Positions 49,464-60,974 of a stretch of 64,000 bases of DNA are shown in pieces. The translations under genes were made by a program, and so were the position numbers. Source of the stretch: Climacium dendroides (Eukaryota > Streptophyta > Bryopsida > Hypnales > Climaciaceae); assembly GCA_950106755.1 (NCBI GenBank), contig OX467086.1:29778001-29842000 (forward strand), written 5' to 3'. The notes below the pieces were generated by a model. That model saw only the letters and a program-made list of their open reading frames with translations, was not told the DNA's origin and searched no databases. Numbering within the stretch: the first letter of the stretch is position 1; each line of letters starts with the position of its first letter.

Positions 49464-49769
49464 CATTAGATGAGATTTCAGCCCTTTGGAGGGTTGTGAG
49501 TTCTCAACAGTTCCCAAACTACGAGAACTGCCCTGTAGAGGGTCATGGCAGCTCGTTGACGTGGTCAAGAGACTGCCACGTCTAAAAATAATAATTTTTT
49601 TTTCAAAAAAAATGAAATTATTTTTTCAACTTTTTTCTTCATTTCAAGAGTGTAATTTTTTTTTTTTTAAAATTTGTTGGGAATAGCCATTCACCAGAAT
49701 ATGCAGGGAAAATCAACGTTGGGAATGGGCTTGAAGCGGCCCTCCTGGACTCCCAGAAATCATCTAATG
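49464..49769 (-). mobile_element. Family B element, copy 3 (inverted)
   Basis: 306 bp bounded by CATTAGATGAGATTTCAG and CCCAGAAATCATCTAATG. The inverted similarity of the ends continues for about 30 bp. In reverse orientation it has the same internal landmarks as the other copies. This is one of the two best-preserved copies. Confidence 0.75.
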
Positions 49770-49915
49770 ATATAAATATAATGGCCCATCAATTCAGCTA
49801 CAACAGCTACAATGATCAAACCTCCATCCACAGTTTAAAACACATTCACAAGTACAATCGCCTTTGTTCAGAACATCTTGAAAATTTCCATCGACCTCAG
49901 ATTAACCTCTGAAGG

Positions 49916-50733
49916 ACCAACTTAGGTTTTTTCTTCACGGAGACATTCTCAGAAACTGCGGTTTGTTGGAATGTTATTGAAGAATGAAAATTGAAGCTTT
50001 TTTCTAAAACATCAACCATACAAAACTGAAGTAAAGTATTTTACCAAAGTGCAAGAAAAAATTTCAGACCATTTAAGCATAAGGATCAAAAGTTTATAAT
50101 GTTTGAAGTGAGAGAAAAAAACTTTATTTCATCCCTACAAACAAAGGTCAGTAGACTTCGGGCCCATTTGAAGTAAATTTTTTTGCTCTACACAATGATG
50201 AAGAATTCAACCATTCGTAACTATAAGCTGTTAGGTTCACCGATGAAAAATTTTAGAAGCAATTGAAATGTCTAGCTTACACTGAATCACCTTGCAATGC
50301 CAGGATGCTAAGGGAATTGGCAATCTACTGATCATTTTTTCAAAGATTCTCAAATTGCCTAAGCTGCCTCCAAAAGTTCAAGGCAATATAACTTTTGATT
50401 TGGGCATCCGATTGGACAAAAAGTTAGTTTTTTTCACCTAGGAGATACCCGTTTACACATTGTATCCAAATTTCATCAACTTCTCACCATATATGACTTC
50501 AATGGAACCTACCTGAGTTGCCGTAATCAGGCAAGCTTGGATGAACTTTTTGGGCATTGTTTCTTTCCAATCGGTTCACCAAGGAGATACCCGTTTACAC
50601 ATTGTGTCCAAATTTCATGAACATCTGACCATAAATTACTTCAAAGAAACCTACCCAAATTTTTTTGCATACATTGGACACACACTTGGTCCTATTTATT
50701 GAGAATATCTTGAAAATTTCCATCGACCTCATA
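49916..50733. mobile_element. TTAA-associated repeat (copy i) with flanking direct repeats
   Basis: Starts after TTAA (49912-49915) with CCTCTGAAGGACCAACTTAG, similar to copy g, and runs to a TTAA at 50734-50737. It contains a 142-bp-offset internal duplication (GGAGATACCCGTTTACACATTG, twice). A segment of about 34 bp including TTGAAAATTTCCATCGACCT occurs just before each TTAA. The inside is related to 53640-54430. Confidence 0.5.
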
Positions 50734-50737
50734 TTAA

Positions 50738-51592
50738 TGAGACAAAATTTTCCCAAGAGTGATAAAATTCTCTGAAAATCTGAATACCATCAGAAAGCCT
50801 TTGAAAACGAAGAAATCAAGAATCGAAGAAATCAATGCCAAAGTCCTGGCAAGACTCGAGCTCCACAGAGAAGCAGAAGAAGCTGTGAACCATCAGTAGA
50901 CTTGACTAAACCTTGACACTGCAGCTGAGTTAACAAAGTCAATTCTGGCATACGTGAATTCTTACTACAGTAGCATAACAAAAAAGGAATTCATTACTAA
51001 ACTTTCAAAAGTCAATTCTGGCATACGTGAATTCTAGCATACGAAAAAAAGGAAAATTCATTAATAAGCTTTCACAAGTCCATTCAATCTGTTCATAGTT
51101 TGGTGCCCTTGAAGAAGGTTGCGGAGCTCCTTCTCGACCAGTGGTTTTTTTTAACAATATCCTACGTTCGGGTCAGATTCGTTAAAAAATAAATTAAAAT
51201 ATAAATAACTAGGGTATGAAATGAAATTTTCAGAAATTATAACATGGTGTATATGAACATTGTAGAAAATATTAACAAAAATAATATGAAATCTGAAAAA
51301 ATAAATTGTAGAAAATACTATAGTTAAAGTTGAATAAAGCCACCTCAATGTGTGGAAGCCCCACTTGTGGTCCCACAAAATTTAGGAAAAGTTGAACTAG
51401 TGGTAGTATAGTATAGTTAAGCTATAAGTGCCTTACACTATAGTCCATGAATAATTCAAAATAAAGTCAAACAAAAATTTATAAATTCTAAAAGTAGATA
51501 ACGAAGTGGATATTCGGCCAAAAAGAAAACATTTCTTATGGGATCTTACGAACCTCACCCAACGTACGGTAGTAGAAGCTTGCATGCCCTCA
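50738..51592. other. Intergenic, nothing recognised
   Basis: Contains two direct copies of a short segment, AAGTCAATTCTGGCATACGTG (about 50937 and 51009), and otherwise featureless AT-rich DNA. Confidence 0.4.
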
Positions 51593-51874
51593 CACTACAC
51601 TAAAATTGGTAAATAGCGTTGGGTGATAATTAGTATTGTAGTGAATTGGATCATAGCCTTAACTTATTATATTACCATTCCAACTTCTATATTTTGTTCC
51701 CATCTAATACTAAATGCACTCTCGTAGAAATGTTGAAATGACCAAATTTTACTATAGAGCTAAAATAGTGTTAGAATGGGTAAATAATGTTCTAACACTA
51801 ACCTTGCAAATCACAATTAGTGTTGTTGTTGACAATTAGTGTAGCCAACACTATTTACCAATTTTAGTGTAGTG
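51593..51874. mobile_element. Family D MITE, copy 2
   Basis: 282 bp, differing from 30570-30850 at only a handful of positions by eye. Same termini: CACTACACTAAAATTGG and CCAATTTTAGTGTAGTG. Confidence 0.8.
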
Positions 51875-52146
51875 GTGAATTTATGGAGGGATTAGTTCAG
51901 ATAGGCTAAAATCATCTGACAGTAGCAACAAATCACCAGAAAAAAAAAATCCCATGTTCTTGATGTAAATTGTGGATGTGGTACTCACTAACTTGCTAGA
52001 ACTCAACCTTGTGCCAAACACATAGCTGACCGCCTTGTTCCGGAAGTAGAATCACTCCATCACTCCCATTTTGTACAATTCAACCCTGATTCAAGTGACT
52101 ATGCCTTATTTGAGAATTGTTTGTGTTTAGGTAGACAAGCGTATTA

Positions 52147-52351
52147 CACTACAAGAGAAAGGGGTGTTTTAGGTGTAGCCTCAGTAGTATAGTCTTATAA
52201 GTAATGACCTTTTACGAGATTTCTAGTAAAATATTATTGAAAATACATGTATGTTTAGTAAAAAAATTTACTAAAAATCTCTTAAAATGTCATTAATTAT
52301 AGGTCTATACTAGTAGGACCATACTTAAAAACGCCCCTTTCTCTTGTAATA
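52147..52351. mobile_element. Palindromic CACTA-type MITE, copy 2 (diverged)
   Basis: Starts CACTACAAGAGAAAGGGGTG and ends CGCCCCTTTCTCTTGTAATA, flanked by TTA on both sides (52144-52146 and 52352-52354), the 3-bp target duplication expected for CACTA elements. The arms are diverged relative to 12300-12501. Confidence 0.75.
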
Positions 52352-52763
52352 TTACCACCCTGATTTGGAATTTGAATATCTTAGGGCCAATTCCAAGACT
52401 GAGGGGCATAGATTTCCTAGAAATGTGTGTGCTTGTTTTACGGTACAGATCAAACCCAAGTAGAATTGTTAATTTTCCACTTAAAATTATAACTTTTGTG
52501 AATTTCTTAATTGCCTTGAAATTTCAAAGCCGCCTATGGAGTAGGGCCAAAAACATCCCATAAACACCTCATGACCACCTTTCTATATATATTTCTTGGC
52601 ACTTAAGTTCCCACCAATCAAGGGGAAATCAAATGCATTAATGCCATATTAATACATTTGATTTTGTGAAAATCTTCAAGGGATTTGGATCTTTTTAGGG
52701 AATAGATTTGGATGTTTGAACAAATGGAATCAAGGACAAAAATAGGGGATGGAATTGAGTAAT

Positions 52764-53060
52764 ACATTAGATGATTTCTGGAGGGCTAGGAGGGCCGTTT
52801 CAAGCCCATTTCCAACACTGGTCCCCCCCGCAGATTCTGATGAACAGCTGTTTCCAACAAAAAAATAAATTATAAATAAATAAATATACAATCTTGAAAT
52901 GAAGAAAAAGTTGAAAAAAAATTCATTTAAATTTTTTTCCAGACATGGCAGTCTCTCGACCACGTTAGTGAGCTACTGTGGCCCTTTGCAGGGTAGTTCT
53001 TGCAGTTTGAAAACTGCTGGGAACTCACAACCCTCTAAAGGGCTAAAATCTCATCTAATG
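52764..53060 (+). mobile_element. Family B element, copy 4
   Basis: 297 bp from CATTAGATGATTTCTGG to AAAATCTCATCTAATG, with the internal GGAGGGCCGTTTCAAGCCC and GACATGGCAGTCTCTCGACC landmarks. Well preserved and in the same orientation as copy 1. Confidence 0.75.
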
Positions 53061-53639
53061 GATGGAATTGGGCTAGTTTATCTTATTGGGCTCATACACA
53101 TTGCTTTGCATAAATCATAATTATTGTTGTTCTAAACCCCAAAGTTGTCACATTTTGTAGAGGGAAATATAAAATTAATATTCAAAATCTAATTTTTTAT
53201 ATTTTATAAAAATTAATGATTTATGATGGGTGCTTTGGTGGTAGGGCATCAAAAATTAATGTGTGATTTTAAGGTGGAATGGTAGAGAAGTTAATTTTTT
53301 CCACATGTTGCTTTAATCTCCAAAATGCAAAAAAAAATTCTTCCTACAAATTTTATTGCAAGTGCATTGTTTGAAATCTAGTCAAAAATTCCTTGCAATC
53401 CTTCACCGCACAATATGCAGGTCATGGAATGGTGATACAATATTTTATTCTCATCACAATTAAATTGGTAGTTGAATTGTGTAATTCTATGTGGTAATAG
53501 TCAATGGTTGTTGTGTGGTTCTTGAATGTGTGGGGAATTTTTTCCACACACTGCTTTAATCTCCACAATGCAAGCACCCTACCATTCTCTCTTAGGGTGG
53601 AGATTGAAGTAATGTGTGGAAAAAATTTCAACAAATTTG

Positions 53640-54430
53640 ACCACATGGATTAAAAAATTATAACATTTGAAGTAAGAATTTTTTTTCCCTTCTTACAAAA
53701 CAAGTTTTGCAAACTTTGAGCCCTTTTGGTGTAAAGTTTTTGCTCTACACAAAAATGAGGATTTTGACCATTCATATGTATATGATGTTAGGTTCATTCA
53801 TGAAAAAATTTAGAAGCAATTCAAGCAAATATGGAGTCTAGCTTATTCTAAATTAACCTACAATACAAGGAGGTTAAGTGAATTGACAATACATGTCCAG
53901 TCATTTTTTGATAGTTTCTTGTACAATAAGAAAAAGATTTATTTAGAATTTGAATAGTAAAAAATTAGAGACAAACATTTGGAATATGTGGGAAAATTTT
54001 CAAGGACTTTGACTTCATAGATTTCAAGACAATTATAGAGCTTGATTGTTTGAAGTTAGAAAAAAATGTTTTTTCATGAAACTTCCCCAATATAGTAAAC
54101 AAAGTTTGAGTCTTCTTAAAATGTGATTTGAAAATTAAGTGTTTTTTTACCACAAATTTATGAAATGTTTTATTAATTATATACATGCCAAATTTCAAAG
54201 GTTGATGAACATTTTTGCAAAAGATGCCCCAAAGATGCCCAAATTGCTTGGGGTGCTAAAAAAATTCAAGGTAGCATAACTTTTGATTTGGACACCCAAT
54301 TAAAATATATATATATATATATATATTTCTTCAATTAAAGGGGGGCAAAAGGGGGTGCAAGAAAGGGGGCACATTCACACCTTGTATGAAAATTTCATGA
54401 ACATCTAACCAAAATTGACTTCATAAGAAG
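53640..54430. repeat. Diverged relative of repeat i, with an (AT)n tract
   Basis: ATGTTAGGTTCATTCATG, TTTAGAAGCAATTCAAG and GCATAACTTTTGATTTGG correspond in order to sequences at 50220-50410. An (AT)n microsatellite interrupts it at about 54306-54326. Borders are not defined. Confidence 0.55.
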
Positions 54431-55467
54431 TGACAAAGATTTTTAATTGTTTGTTCTATGGACAATTGGCCTTAAATTTAGGGGGGTAAAAAATGCCTCT
54501 TCGTCAATGGCACCTTGAATTGAATTGATTGTTATTGTTTTCATAGTGTATATCCTATACATATATATAGTAGAGGTAAAAAAAATTGTGAAGAAAGATG
54601 GGGGGGGGGGAAATTGAACACTTTAATATTATATAAAAGATAGCACTAGTTAAAATCTATATGAACAAATTTACAAAAAGCATACAGAATATAATATTGA
54701 AAATAAGTAACTTCTTGTGTAAAAATATAGTCAACTTAAATACAATAATTAAGGTAAATAGTTCCACATCAAATACCTTTTTAACTCAAGTATATACCTT
54801 ACATTACAAGGAGTGATCTCTCTGAGTCTCTACTTCAAGACTTTATTGGTTATGAAACCAATATAACCTCCCACAAATGCATGAATGTACATATTGATCC
54901 CAACCCAATACAATCATTTGAAACTAAATTGTTCTAACTATATCACAAGATATAGAAAAATTTTCATTTTAATAAATTATGTATTAATTACGATACCTTC
55001 ATTGTTCACCATTTATAAGAATCTAAACAAAATACAATGCAAGATTCCACATTTACAAAAGTGGGATGCAACATTAAATAAAAATATCCTATTTTGATTG
55101 AAAAGAGATATATGATAATTCACTACTATTGATGCTCATCAACTTAGTAAAAATAGTTACATATATATAATATATTAGTCTCCCTTGGTAATTATTTCCT
55201 AACATTTAATGTCAAAATAATTCAATTTTTAGTTGCTAGAAAAGATTTTCCATAAGTCTTGGCTAAAATAATACATGGAAAATGGATTAAAGGTATAAGC
55301 ATTTTATGTGAGAACTAAGATACTAGAGAGACTAAGTATTAAGATAAACCAACCTATGACAAGCAAATACATTACCAATGTTTAGAAAATGACCCTTTAA
55401 AATCTTGCATCAATTTGCATAAAAAATCTTGTATAAAGACTTTTTTCAATAAACTAACGGTTGGCAC
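54431..55467. other. Intergenic, nothing recognised
   Basis: AT-rich DNA with a run of ten G at 54601-54610. No gene or defined element. Confidence 0.4.
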
Positions 55468-56200
55468 TTGCTATGCTACGCATTCATCATTAGAATTTCA
55501 TTAGAATTTTTACATATTACATAGAATGTAGAGTAAGAATTTCAATAAATCTTCAGATAAAAATTTATATAATTTTTTTTAATAAATAAGTATATATTGA
55601 TATAAACAATAGAAATGTAATGAATGATGTATGATATACATGCAATGATGAATACGGTAAAAGATACACATACATTAGAATGCATTAGAAATTTGACTCA
55701 ATTGTTAAAAACAATGGCAACCCAAATAGAAGAATTTAAAGGAAGAACTTGTAAATCTCAAAAGCTTCATGAACAATTTAATTCAAAGCTTCATGAACAA
55801 TTTAATGCAAAGCTCACAAAAGCACAAAATCATAGAAATGCAAAAGAAGTATAAAGTCAAGAAAAGCAATGGAATTATTACCTTTATAATATTACCATAT
55901 TGATCCTCTTTAATATCACATCAATTGCAACAACTATATTATTTCTATAATATCACCTTTTGTAAAAAGTGATATTGTAGAGGTGATTGTGAACTGCTAC
56001 TCTAATTCAATAATGTCACATTGTGTGAAAATATGATTTTTATGTATGCATGATTGAATTTTTTTTAATAAAATAATTAAAATAATTATTTTAAAGACTT
56101 ATTGAAATCATTATCATGCATTCTATTCAAATATATCAAATTTTTACTAATATGTGATACAATGAATGCGTAGCATAGCAAGCACAAGCCCCTAGTATTA
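55455..56200. mobile_element. Element with long inverted ends, Helitron-like right tip
   Basis: A perfect 21-bp inverted repeat, CTTGCTATGCTACGCATTCAT at 55468-55488 and its complement at 56163-56183, extends imperfectly outwards to ACTAACGG and CCCCTAGT. The right end, GCGTAGCATAGC followed by CCCCTAGT, resembles the CTAG-T terminus of plant Helitrons. Two Helitron 3' ends in inverted orientation, or a TIR element, are both possible. A 76-codon frame at 55624-55854 has no recognisable domain. Confidence 0.45.
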
Positions 56201-56388
56201 ATGGTAGCATTTGTGATATTACAGAAGACCTTGTGATTTTATTTCAATAAATGAGATTTGGGTTGTTTTGGATTTGAGTTAATAGTCACAATCAATGCCT
56301 TTGATGATGGTGATGGAGTGATTAGTGATTGCATTAAGAAATCCCATTTTTTGAGTATAAAGGAGTCAATTCACTTTTAATCACTTAA

Positions 56389-56615
56389 CCCCTGAGTGCC
56401 CAGACTGTATTTGCCAAAATTCAGACCCTTCTCAATTCATTCCAATCAACTATCATATAATATGAGATCCATATAAATTGATAGTAGAGATAGGGCCGGA
56501 GCTATAGGGAAAAGGACACGTCTTTTTACTATACCGTTAAAAAGATTATAATGGTCAAACAAGGAGATCTTTGAGTTTTGAGAGGCCATATTTGAGGCAC
56601 TGGGGCGCTCAGGGG
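56389..56615. mobile_element. TTAA element, short subfamily (copy h)
   Basis: 227 bp with exact TTAA flanks (56385-56388 and 56616-56619). The termini CCCCTGAGTGCCCAG and, inverted, CCCCTGAGCGCCCCAG are strong inverted repeats. This end sequence is close to what is seen in non-autonomous piggyBac elements of animals. No ORF. Confidence 0.75.
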
Positions 56616-57377
56616 TTAAGCAAGGACGGGATTCTTCAATGGGAAAACATTCCCTTGTACAAAAATAGAGTTTGATAAGGTTTCCATAATTTTTCAGATT
56701 TTTATTTTTCAATATATATATAATATGAATTTTTTAGCTGAATTTTTTTTCCATCCATACTTCCTACATAGACCTTCCTATTTTTGACCAAGGACTAGTT
56801 GCAAAATCCAACAAGGATTGGTTGCAATACTAAGAGCTAATCGTAATGAGCTACAATTGAGTTGGAAATTGTGCTATAGTTAATCACTTTTAATCACCTC
56901 CTACACAAAATTACACCATCCTATAGTGCCAAAATGGGTCGATGACCAAGAATGGATTGCCTCTTGTAAATTCATAAGAGGAAGTGACCATTTCTTGTTG
57001 TGGCCATGTTAAGAAATATCTTGATGCTTTAAGTAACTAATGACTATTATGAATGCACTTTTTGTTGGTTTGGGGGTAGTCAAAAGACCCTTTTGGACTA
57101 TAGTAATTGAGCATTATTGTAGTGTGACATGGCTTTCATTTTTTTATATTAATTCAGTAATGTCAAAATAGAATTTTCATAAAAATTTAAGCAAAAAATA
57201 ACACAGTTTGTAGAAAAGAAGTAAGAGTTCTTTCAAAAACTTCACTCATAAAGGGCTAGTGTTGGAAGGTTTTAGAATTGGTAGCCAATATGACTATGGT
57301 AGTTTGCAAAAGTGTGCAACCTTTGGCACTTGCTTATATTTGCAAATGTTTCCGATATATTCAAATGAATTCAATAT

Positions 57378-57447
57378 CGTTAATAATACCGTTAACAATG
57401 CCGTTAACAATCCCATTAACAATGTTGTTAACAATACCATTAACAAA
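57378..57447. repeat. 15-bp tandem repeat, about five units
   Basis: Degenerate units of the form CCGTTAACAATGCCG / CCATTAACAATGTTG. The open frame across it (57259-57450) reads N-N-x-V-N repeats only because of the repeat. Not a gene. Confidence 0.75.
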
Positions 57448-57973
57448 TAATTGAACCACTATTGGTACCTTGAACCATTTCACAATCCACTTCTTCCGTG
57501 CAAGCATATCATCAAATAAATGAAATTATAATAATAATTGCACCGTTTCTTGCTTTCACGATTATTTTATATTTGAAAGGACATGCCATTTCATTCACAA
57601 CGAAGAAATAATGAATGGTGAAATAATTAACTGAAATCATATTTAATTCATATAAGTGTAAACAAACCATTTTGGATGAAAAAAATTAAAAAAAAAATTT
57701 CATTGAAACTACAAAAGCCATGTAGTACCGCGGCACACTTAAAAAAATACATAACAAATTCATACTTAATCAAATAAATAAATAAAATTTCAATGGCTCT
57801 CCCCAAAAATTCTCCCCCAAAATTGTCTTTCAATGGAAAAAGTAAATAAATTCAAAACTTTTCAACCAGTCATTCTGCCTCACTGTAGCACTCAAGCATC
57901 CTAACAGCTTGATTGCATGCGTCTGCAAAGGGAGCAGCTCCATTCAAACCTCGCCAAGACCCAATCAAGACCC

Positions 57974-58029
57974 CTAGCAAAGCTTCTTTAGGAAGAAAAA
58001 GTGTGACTTATTTCTAAAGAAGCTGCTAG
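57974..58029. other. Hairpin directly before the shared promoter block
   Basis: CTAGCAAAGCTTCTTTAG pairs with CTAAAGAAGCTGCTAG across a loop of about 20 nt. It abuts the block shared with DONSON at 58030. Confidence 0.45.
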
Positions 58030-58121
58030 AGTCCTCCAAAACAGAGCAATTAGGGTTTAGGGCTTTGCGCAACTGAAGAGAAGCTCACGTGTTTGCAGAT
58101 TTTGGTGTCGTTGGGAAGCTG
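58030..58121 (+). promoter_or_regulatory. GT47 upstream block shared with DONSON (copy 2)
   Basis: Almost identical to 41764-41854 read on the other strand: CCTCCAAAACAGAGCAATTA, TAGGGTTTAG (telo-box), TTTGCGCAACTGAAGAG, CACGTG (G-box, 58086-58091), GTTTGCAGATTTTGGTGT. It ends about 395 bp before the ATG, so it may be promoter or first untranslated exon. Confidence 0.75.
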
Positions 58122-58515
58122 TTGTTGAACTGAGAGTGCCCAATTCTCTCACGGTCGCGTAGACCTTCAATCCCGAGGCTGCTGCTTTTTGGAGGATTTT
58201 TCCTTGACTAGATTTGGAGCTTCAGCTGCCATCCTAGTGGAATTCTATCATTCCCTTAGAAATCCTTTCGAATTTCTGTATGTACAGCACTTTTTTTTTT
58301 TGCCTTTGTTTTTTGAGCTTGGAAATTCGCGGAGATGCATTTCACGGCTATGAAATTTGGGATGCAGATGCTGAGAGTGGCGATAGTCGTTTCCAGGGAC
58401 TGAAAGTGGACTTTGCAGGGCTTTGGTTTTTGTATTACATTGGTAATCGAAGTGTGTGAGAGAAGTGCGTGCGAGAAGGTGGTCGGAGTACGTTTGTTGG
58501 TGTATTGAGAGTTCC

Positions 58516-59883
58516 ATGGATCTGTCGAGGTCCTTTTCGAAGAAGTATCGAGGGCAACATTCGAGGAAGAAAGCAATCTCGAGGTGTTTGATTGTGAGCT
58601 TCATAATCCTCGTGACGACATTGTTTTGCCCGAGGACGCCTGGAAATTATGGGTATGAGTCCAGTGTTGAGCCATATAAGGAGGTCAATGACGTCTGTGT
58701 TGGTCGAAGAGTGTACATGTACGACATGCCGGAGGGTTTCAACACCAAATTGCTGGAGTTTTGCGATGGGGGGTTAGTGCACTGGATCCGTTTCTGCAAG
58801 CATTACCAGAACCACGGATTTGGGGAGAAGCTTCCGTCGGAAATTCTGGGCGAGGATTGGTATCGCACAGACGCGTACATGTTGGAGGTCATTTTCTTCG
58901 AGAGGATGCGATCGTATCCCTGCTTGACGAACTCCCCTGCTGCGGCCGACATGTTCTTCGTCCCGTACTTCGCCGGACTTGAAGCTCTTTCGTATCTCTA
59001 CGACTCGACGAGAAAGCGGGAGAAGCAAGGGTATGAAATGATTTCGTGGTTGCGTGAGAACGCGGCCGAGTGGTGGGGGCGTTACCGTGGACAGGATCAT
59101 TTTATCATCGCCGGTAGAACGGCTTGGGATTTTCACACTCCTTCCTCCGATGACTGGGGCACTTCGTTGTTTGATCTTCCTGAGACGCAGAATGTGACGT
59201 TCATGGTGTTGGAGCGCCGGCCATGGCGGACGCAAGAGCAAGCCATTCCGTATCCCGTAGGGTTTCACCCCTCCAGCCCTGCGAGCTTGGAGCTTTGGAT
59301 CGACAGGGTGCGAAGCTCCGTGCGAACAGCTCTGTTTTCATTTTCCGGCGCATTGCGACCCAAACTGTCGGACAGCATTCGCGGCATTCTCTCCAACGAA
59401 TGCGTGAACGCTTCCAGGGACTGCTCCAGATTAGACTGCGCGCAAGTCAGTTGCAGCCACAACCCCGAGCCGATTTACGAGAGCCTCCTGCAATCGAATT
59501 TCTGCTTGCAACCACGGGGCGACACGGCGACGCGGCGGTCCACCATGGATTCTATTGTTTCAGGTTGCATTCCTGTGCTGTTCCATGAAGATTCAGCCAA
59601 GAAGCAATATACTTGGCATTTGTCGGATGAGCATGCGAGCTTCTCAGTTTTCATTCCCGAGAACTGTGTCATGAATGGGACCTGTAATGTTAGGGATGTG
59701 TTGAAGAAGATTAAGCCAGATGAAGTGCGGAGGATGCGTGAGAAGGTGATCTCGATGATCCCGGGTATGCTGTATCGGCATCCTTCGGCTGTGGGGTTTG
59801 CAACACGGGATGCGTTTGACTTGACGATTGAGGGGATGAGTCGAAAAGTGGCTTCGTTTAAGAATGTTCACAAAATTCGATGA
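58516..59883 (+). CDS. Exostosin-like GT47 glycosyltransferase, MUR3-type (xyloglucan galactosyltransferase family)
   Basis: Intronless gene for a 455-residue type II Golgi membrane protein. Plant members of this clade (MUR3, XLT2 and relatives) add galactose or other sugars to xyloglucan side chains. A basic cytosolic tail is followed by a membrane span at about residues 24-38 (CLIVSFIILVTTLFC). The exostosin domain starts with RRVYMYDMPEGFN and includes GEDWYRTDAYMLEVIFFERM, ADMFFVPYFAGLEALSYLY, DHFIIAGRTAWDF and RPWRTQEQAIPYPVGFHP. It also has the GT47 nucleotide-sugar region SNFCLQPRGDTATRRSTMDS, followed by SGCIPVLFH and QYTWHLSDEHASFSVFIPEN. The ATG at 58516 is the first in frame; a GTG-initiated extension is rejected. 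The acceptor specificity cannot be read from sequence. Confidence 0.93.
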   Translation: MDLSRSFSKKYRGQHSRKKAISRCLIVSFIILVTTLFCPRTPGNYGYESSVEPYKEVNDVCVGRRVYMYDMPEGFNTKLLEFCDGGLVHWIRFCKHYQNHGFGEKLPSEILGEDWYRTDAYMLEVIFFERMRSYPCLTNSPAAADMFFVPYFAGLEALSYLYDSTRKREKQGYEMISWLRENAAEWWGRYRGQDHFIIAGRTAWDFHTPSSDDWGTSLFDLPETQNVTFMVLERRPWRTQEQAIPYPVGFHPSSPASLELWIDRVRSSVRTALFSFSGALRPKLSDSIRGILSNECVNASRDCSRLDCAQVSCSHNPEPIYESLLQSNFCLQPRGDTATRRSTMDSIVSGCIPVLFHEDSAKKQYTWHLSDEHASFSVFIPENCVMNGTCNVRDVLKKIKPDEVRRMREKVISMIPGMLYRHPSAVGFATRDAFDLTIEGMSRKVASFKNVHKIR

Positions 59884-59949
59884 GGGAACCAAACCCTCCT
59901 CTAGAGCTTAGGAAGTTTTGGACCTCGACCCGTTGCTTAGCAGGAGCCA

Positions 59950-60770
59950 TGTACATGGATGTCGAAGCAGTCGACCCTAGCATCCATCTTCAGAGTGATT
60001 TTCCTTCATGAGGTTGAGATGAGAAACTGTAGGGGACCAGAGCAATGGCCACGAAGATTTGGTTGTGAATTGCACCGGTTATAAATATTAGATTTGTAAG
60101 AAGAGACCAATCGAGGTGCTGCTCTTCACAACCATTTGTAGTATACTTGTTGATTGATGAATGTGCTTGCACCCTTCATGCGGGTGTTCACTAGCGCTAA
60201 TTTTCATGAATTGAGGTTTCGCTTTCCAGAACCTGCTTTCAACTAGTTTTCTCCTTTTGCTTTTATCAGCGCAAGTACTGTCGTCGTGATGAATGATTGT
60301 TTTCGTTCCAATCTCTAGTAGAAAGAGGATATTGAATTAGACGAGACGAGTAGCAACAGGGTATCAGCAGCTCTCTGTTCACTAAATATGACACGATTGC
60401 TCCAGTAATTTTCTAAGCATTCGATTTCTCCGTTGGATGCTCTAGTTTGAACATGCATGTCTTCAAGGGTCGGTGATTTTCCATTCATGAGGAGGAAATG
60501 ACACAAAAACTGAAAAGAGACGAGCACTTGCCACGAAGGTTCTGTGTGTGACAGGTGCTACTGTACCAAACCACTGATCACAAAAATAGCTTCGTAAGAA
60601 GCGATTGATTGAGGTTACGCTCTTCACAATCAAGTAGTATACATGTTGAATGTGCTGCACCCCTCATGCGGGTGTTCACAGGCACTAGCTAATTTACCTG
60701 AATGGGGGTTTCTCTCTAGCAAAATCCTAGCTTCTCTAACTGGTTTCAATTTTCCCCGTTTGCTCTTCAA
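59950..60770. repeat. Direct duplication of GT47 3'-flanking sequence
   Basis: The region about 59950-60265 recurs at about 60450-60770. Shared landmarks are TTCATGAGG, CCACGAAG, TCGTAAGAAG / TTGTAAGAAG, CTCTTCACAA, GTAGTATAC, and CCCTTCATGCGGGTGTTCAC / CCCCTCATGCGGGTGTTCAC. The spacing is about 470 bp. No coding remnant lies between the copies. It may be what remains of a tandem gene duplicate. Confidence 0.7.
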
Positions 60771-60974
60771 AGAGCAAGTAAAACAGTACCCTCATTGTGA
60801 TGTTCTCATTCCACCCTCAACTGTACCGAAGACAAACCGACGAGAGGTTCAGTCATGGGATTCATTCTCGTTCCAGAAGTTTTTCTGGCATCCTGGACTT
60901 GGCTATCATCCATGTGTCAACTCATTGTGATTGTTACAATCATACACAAGTATGTAAGTCACTGCCTATGTAAC

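Noticed and set aside
57259..57450. Frame encoding Asn/Val/Ile repeats
   Set aside because: Entirely explained by the 15-bp tandem repeat.
58774..59268. Minus-strand frame of 164 codons
   Set aside because: Antisense shadow of the GT47 coding sequence.
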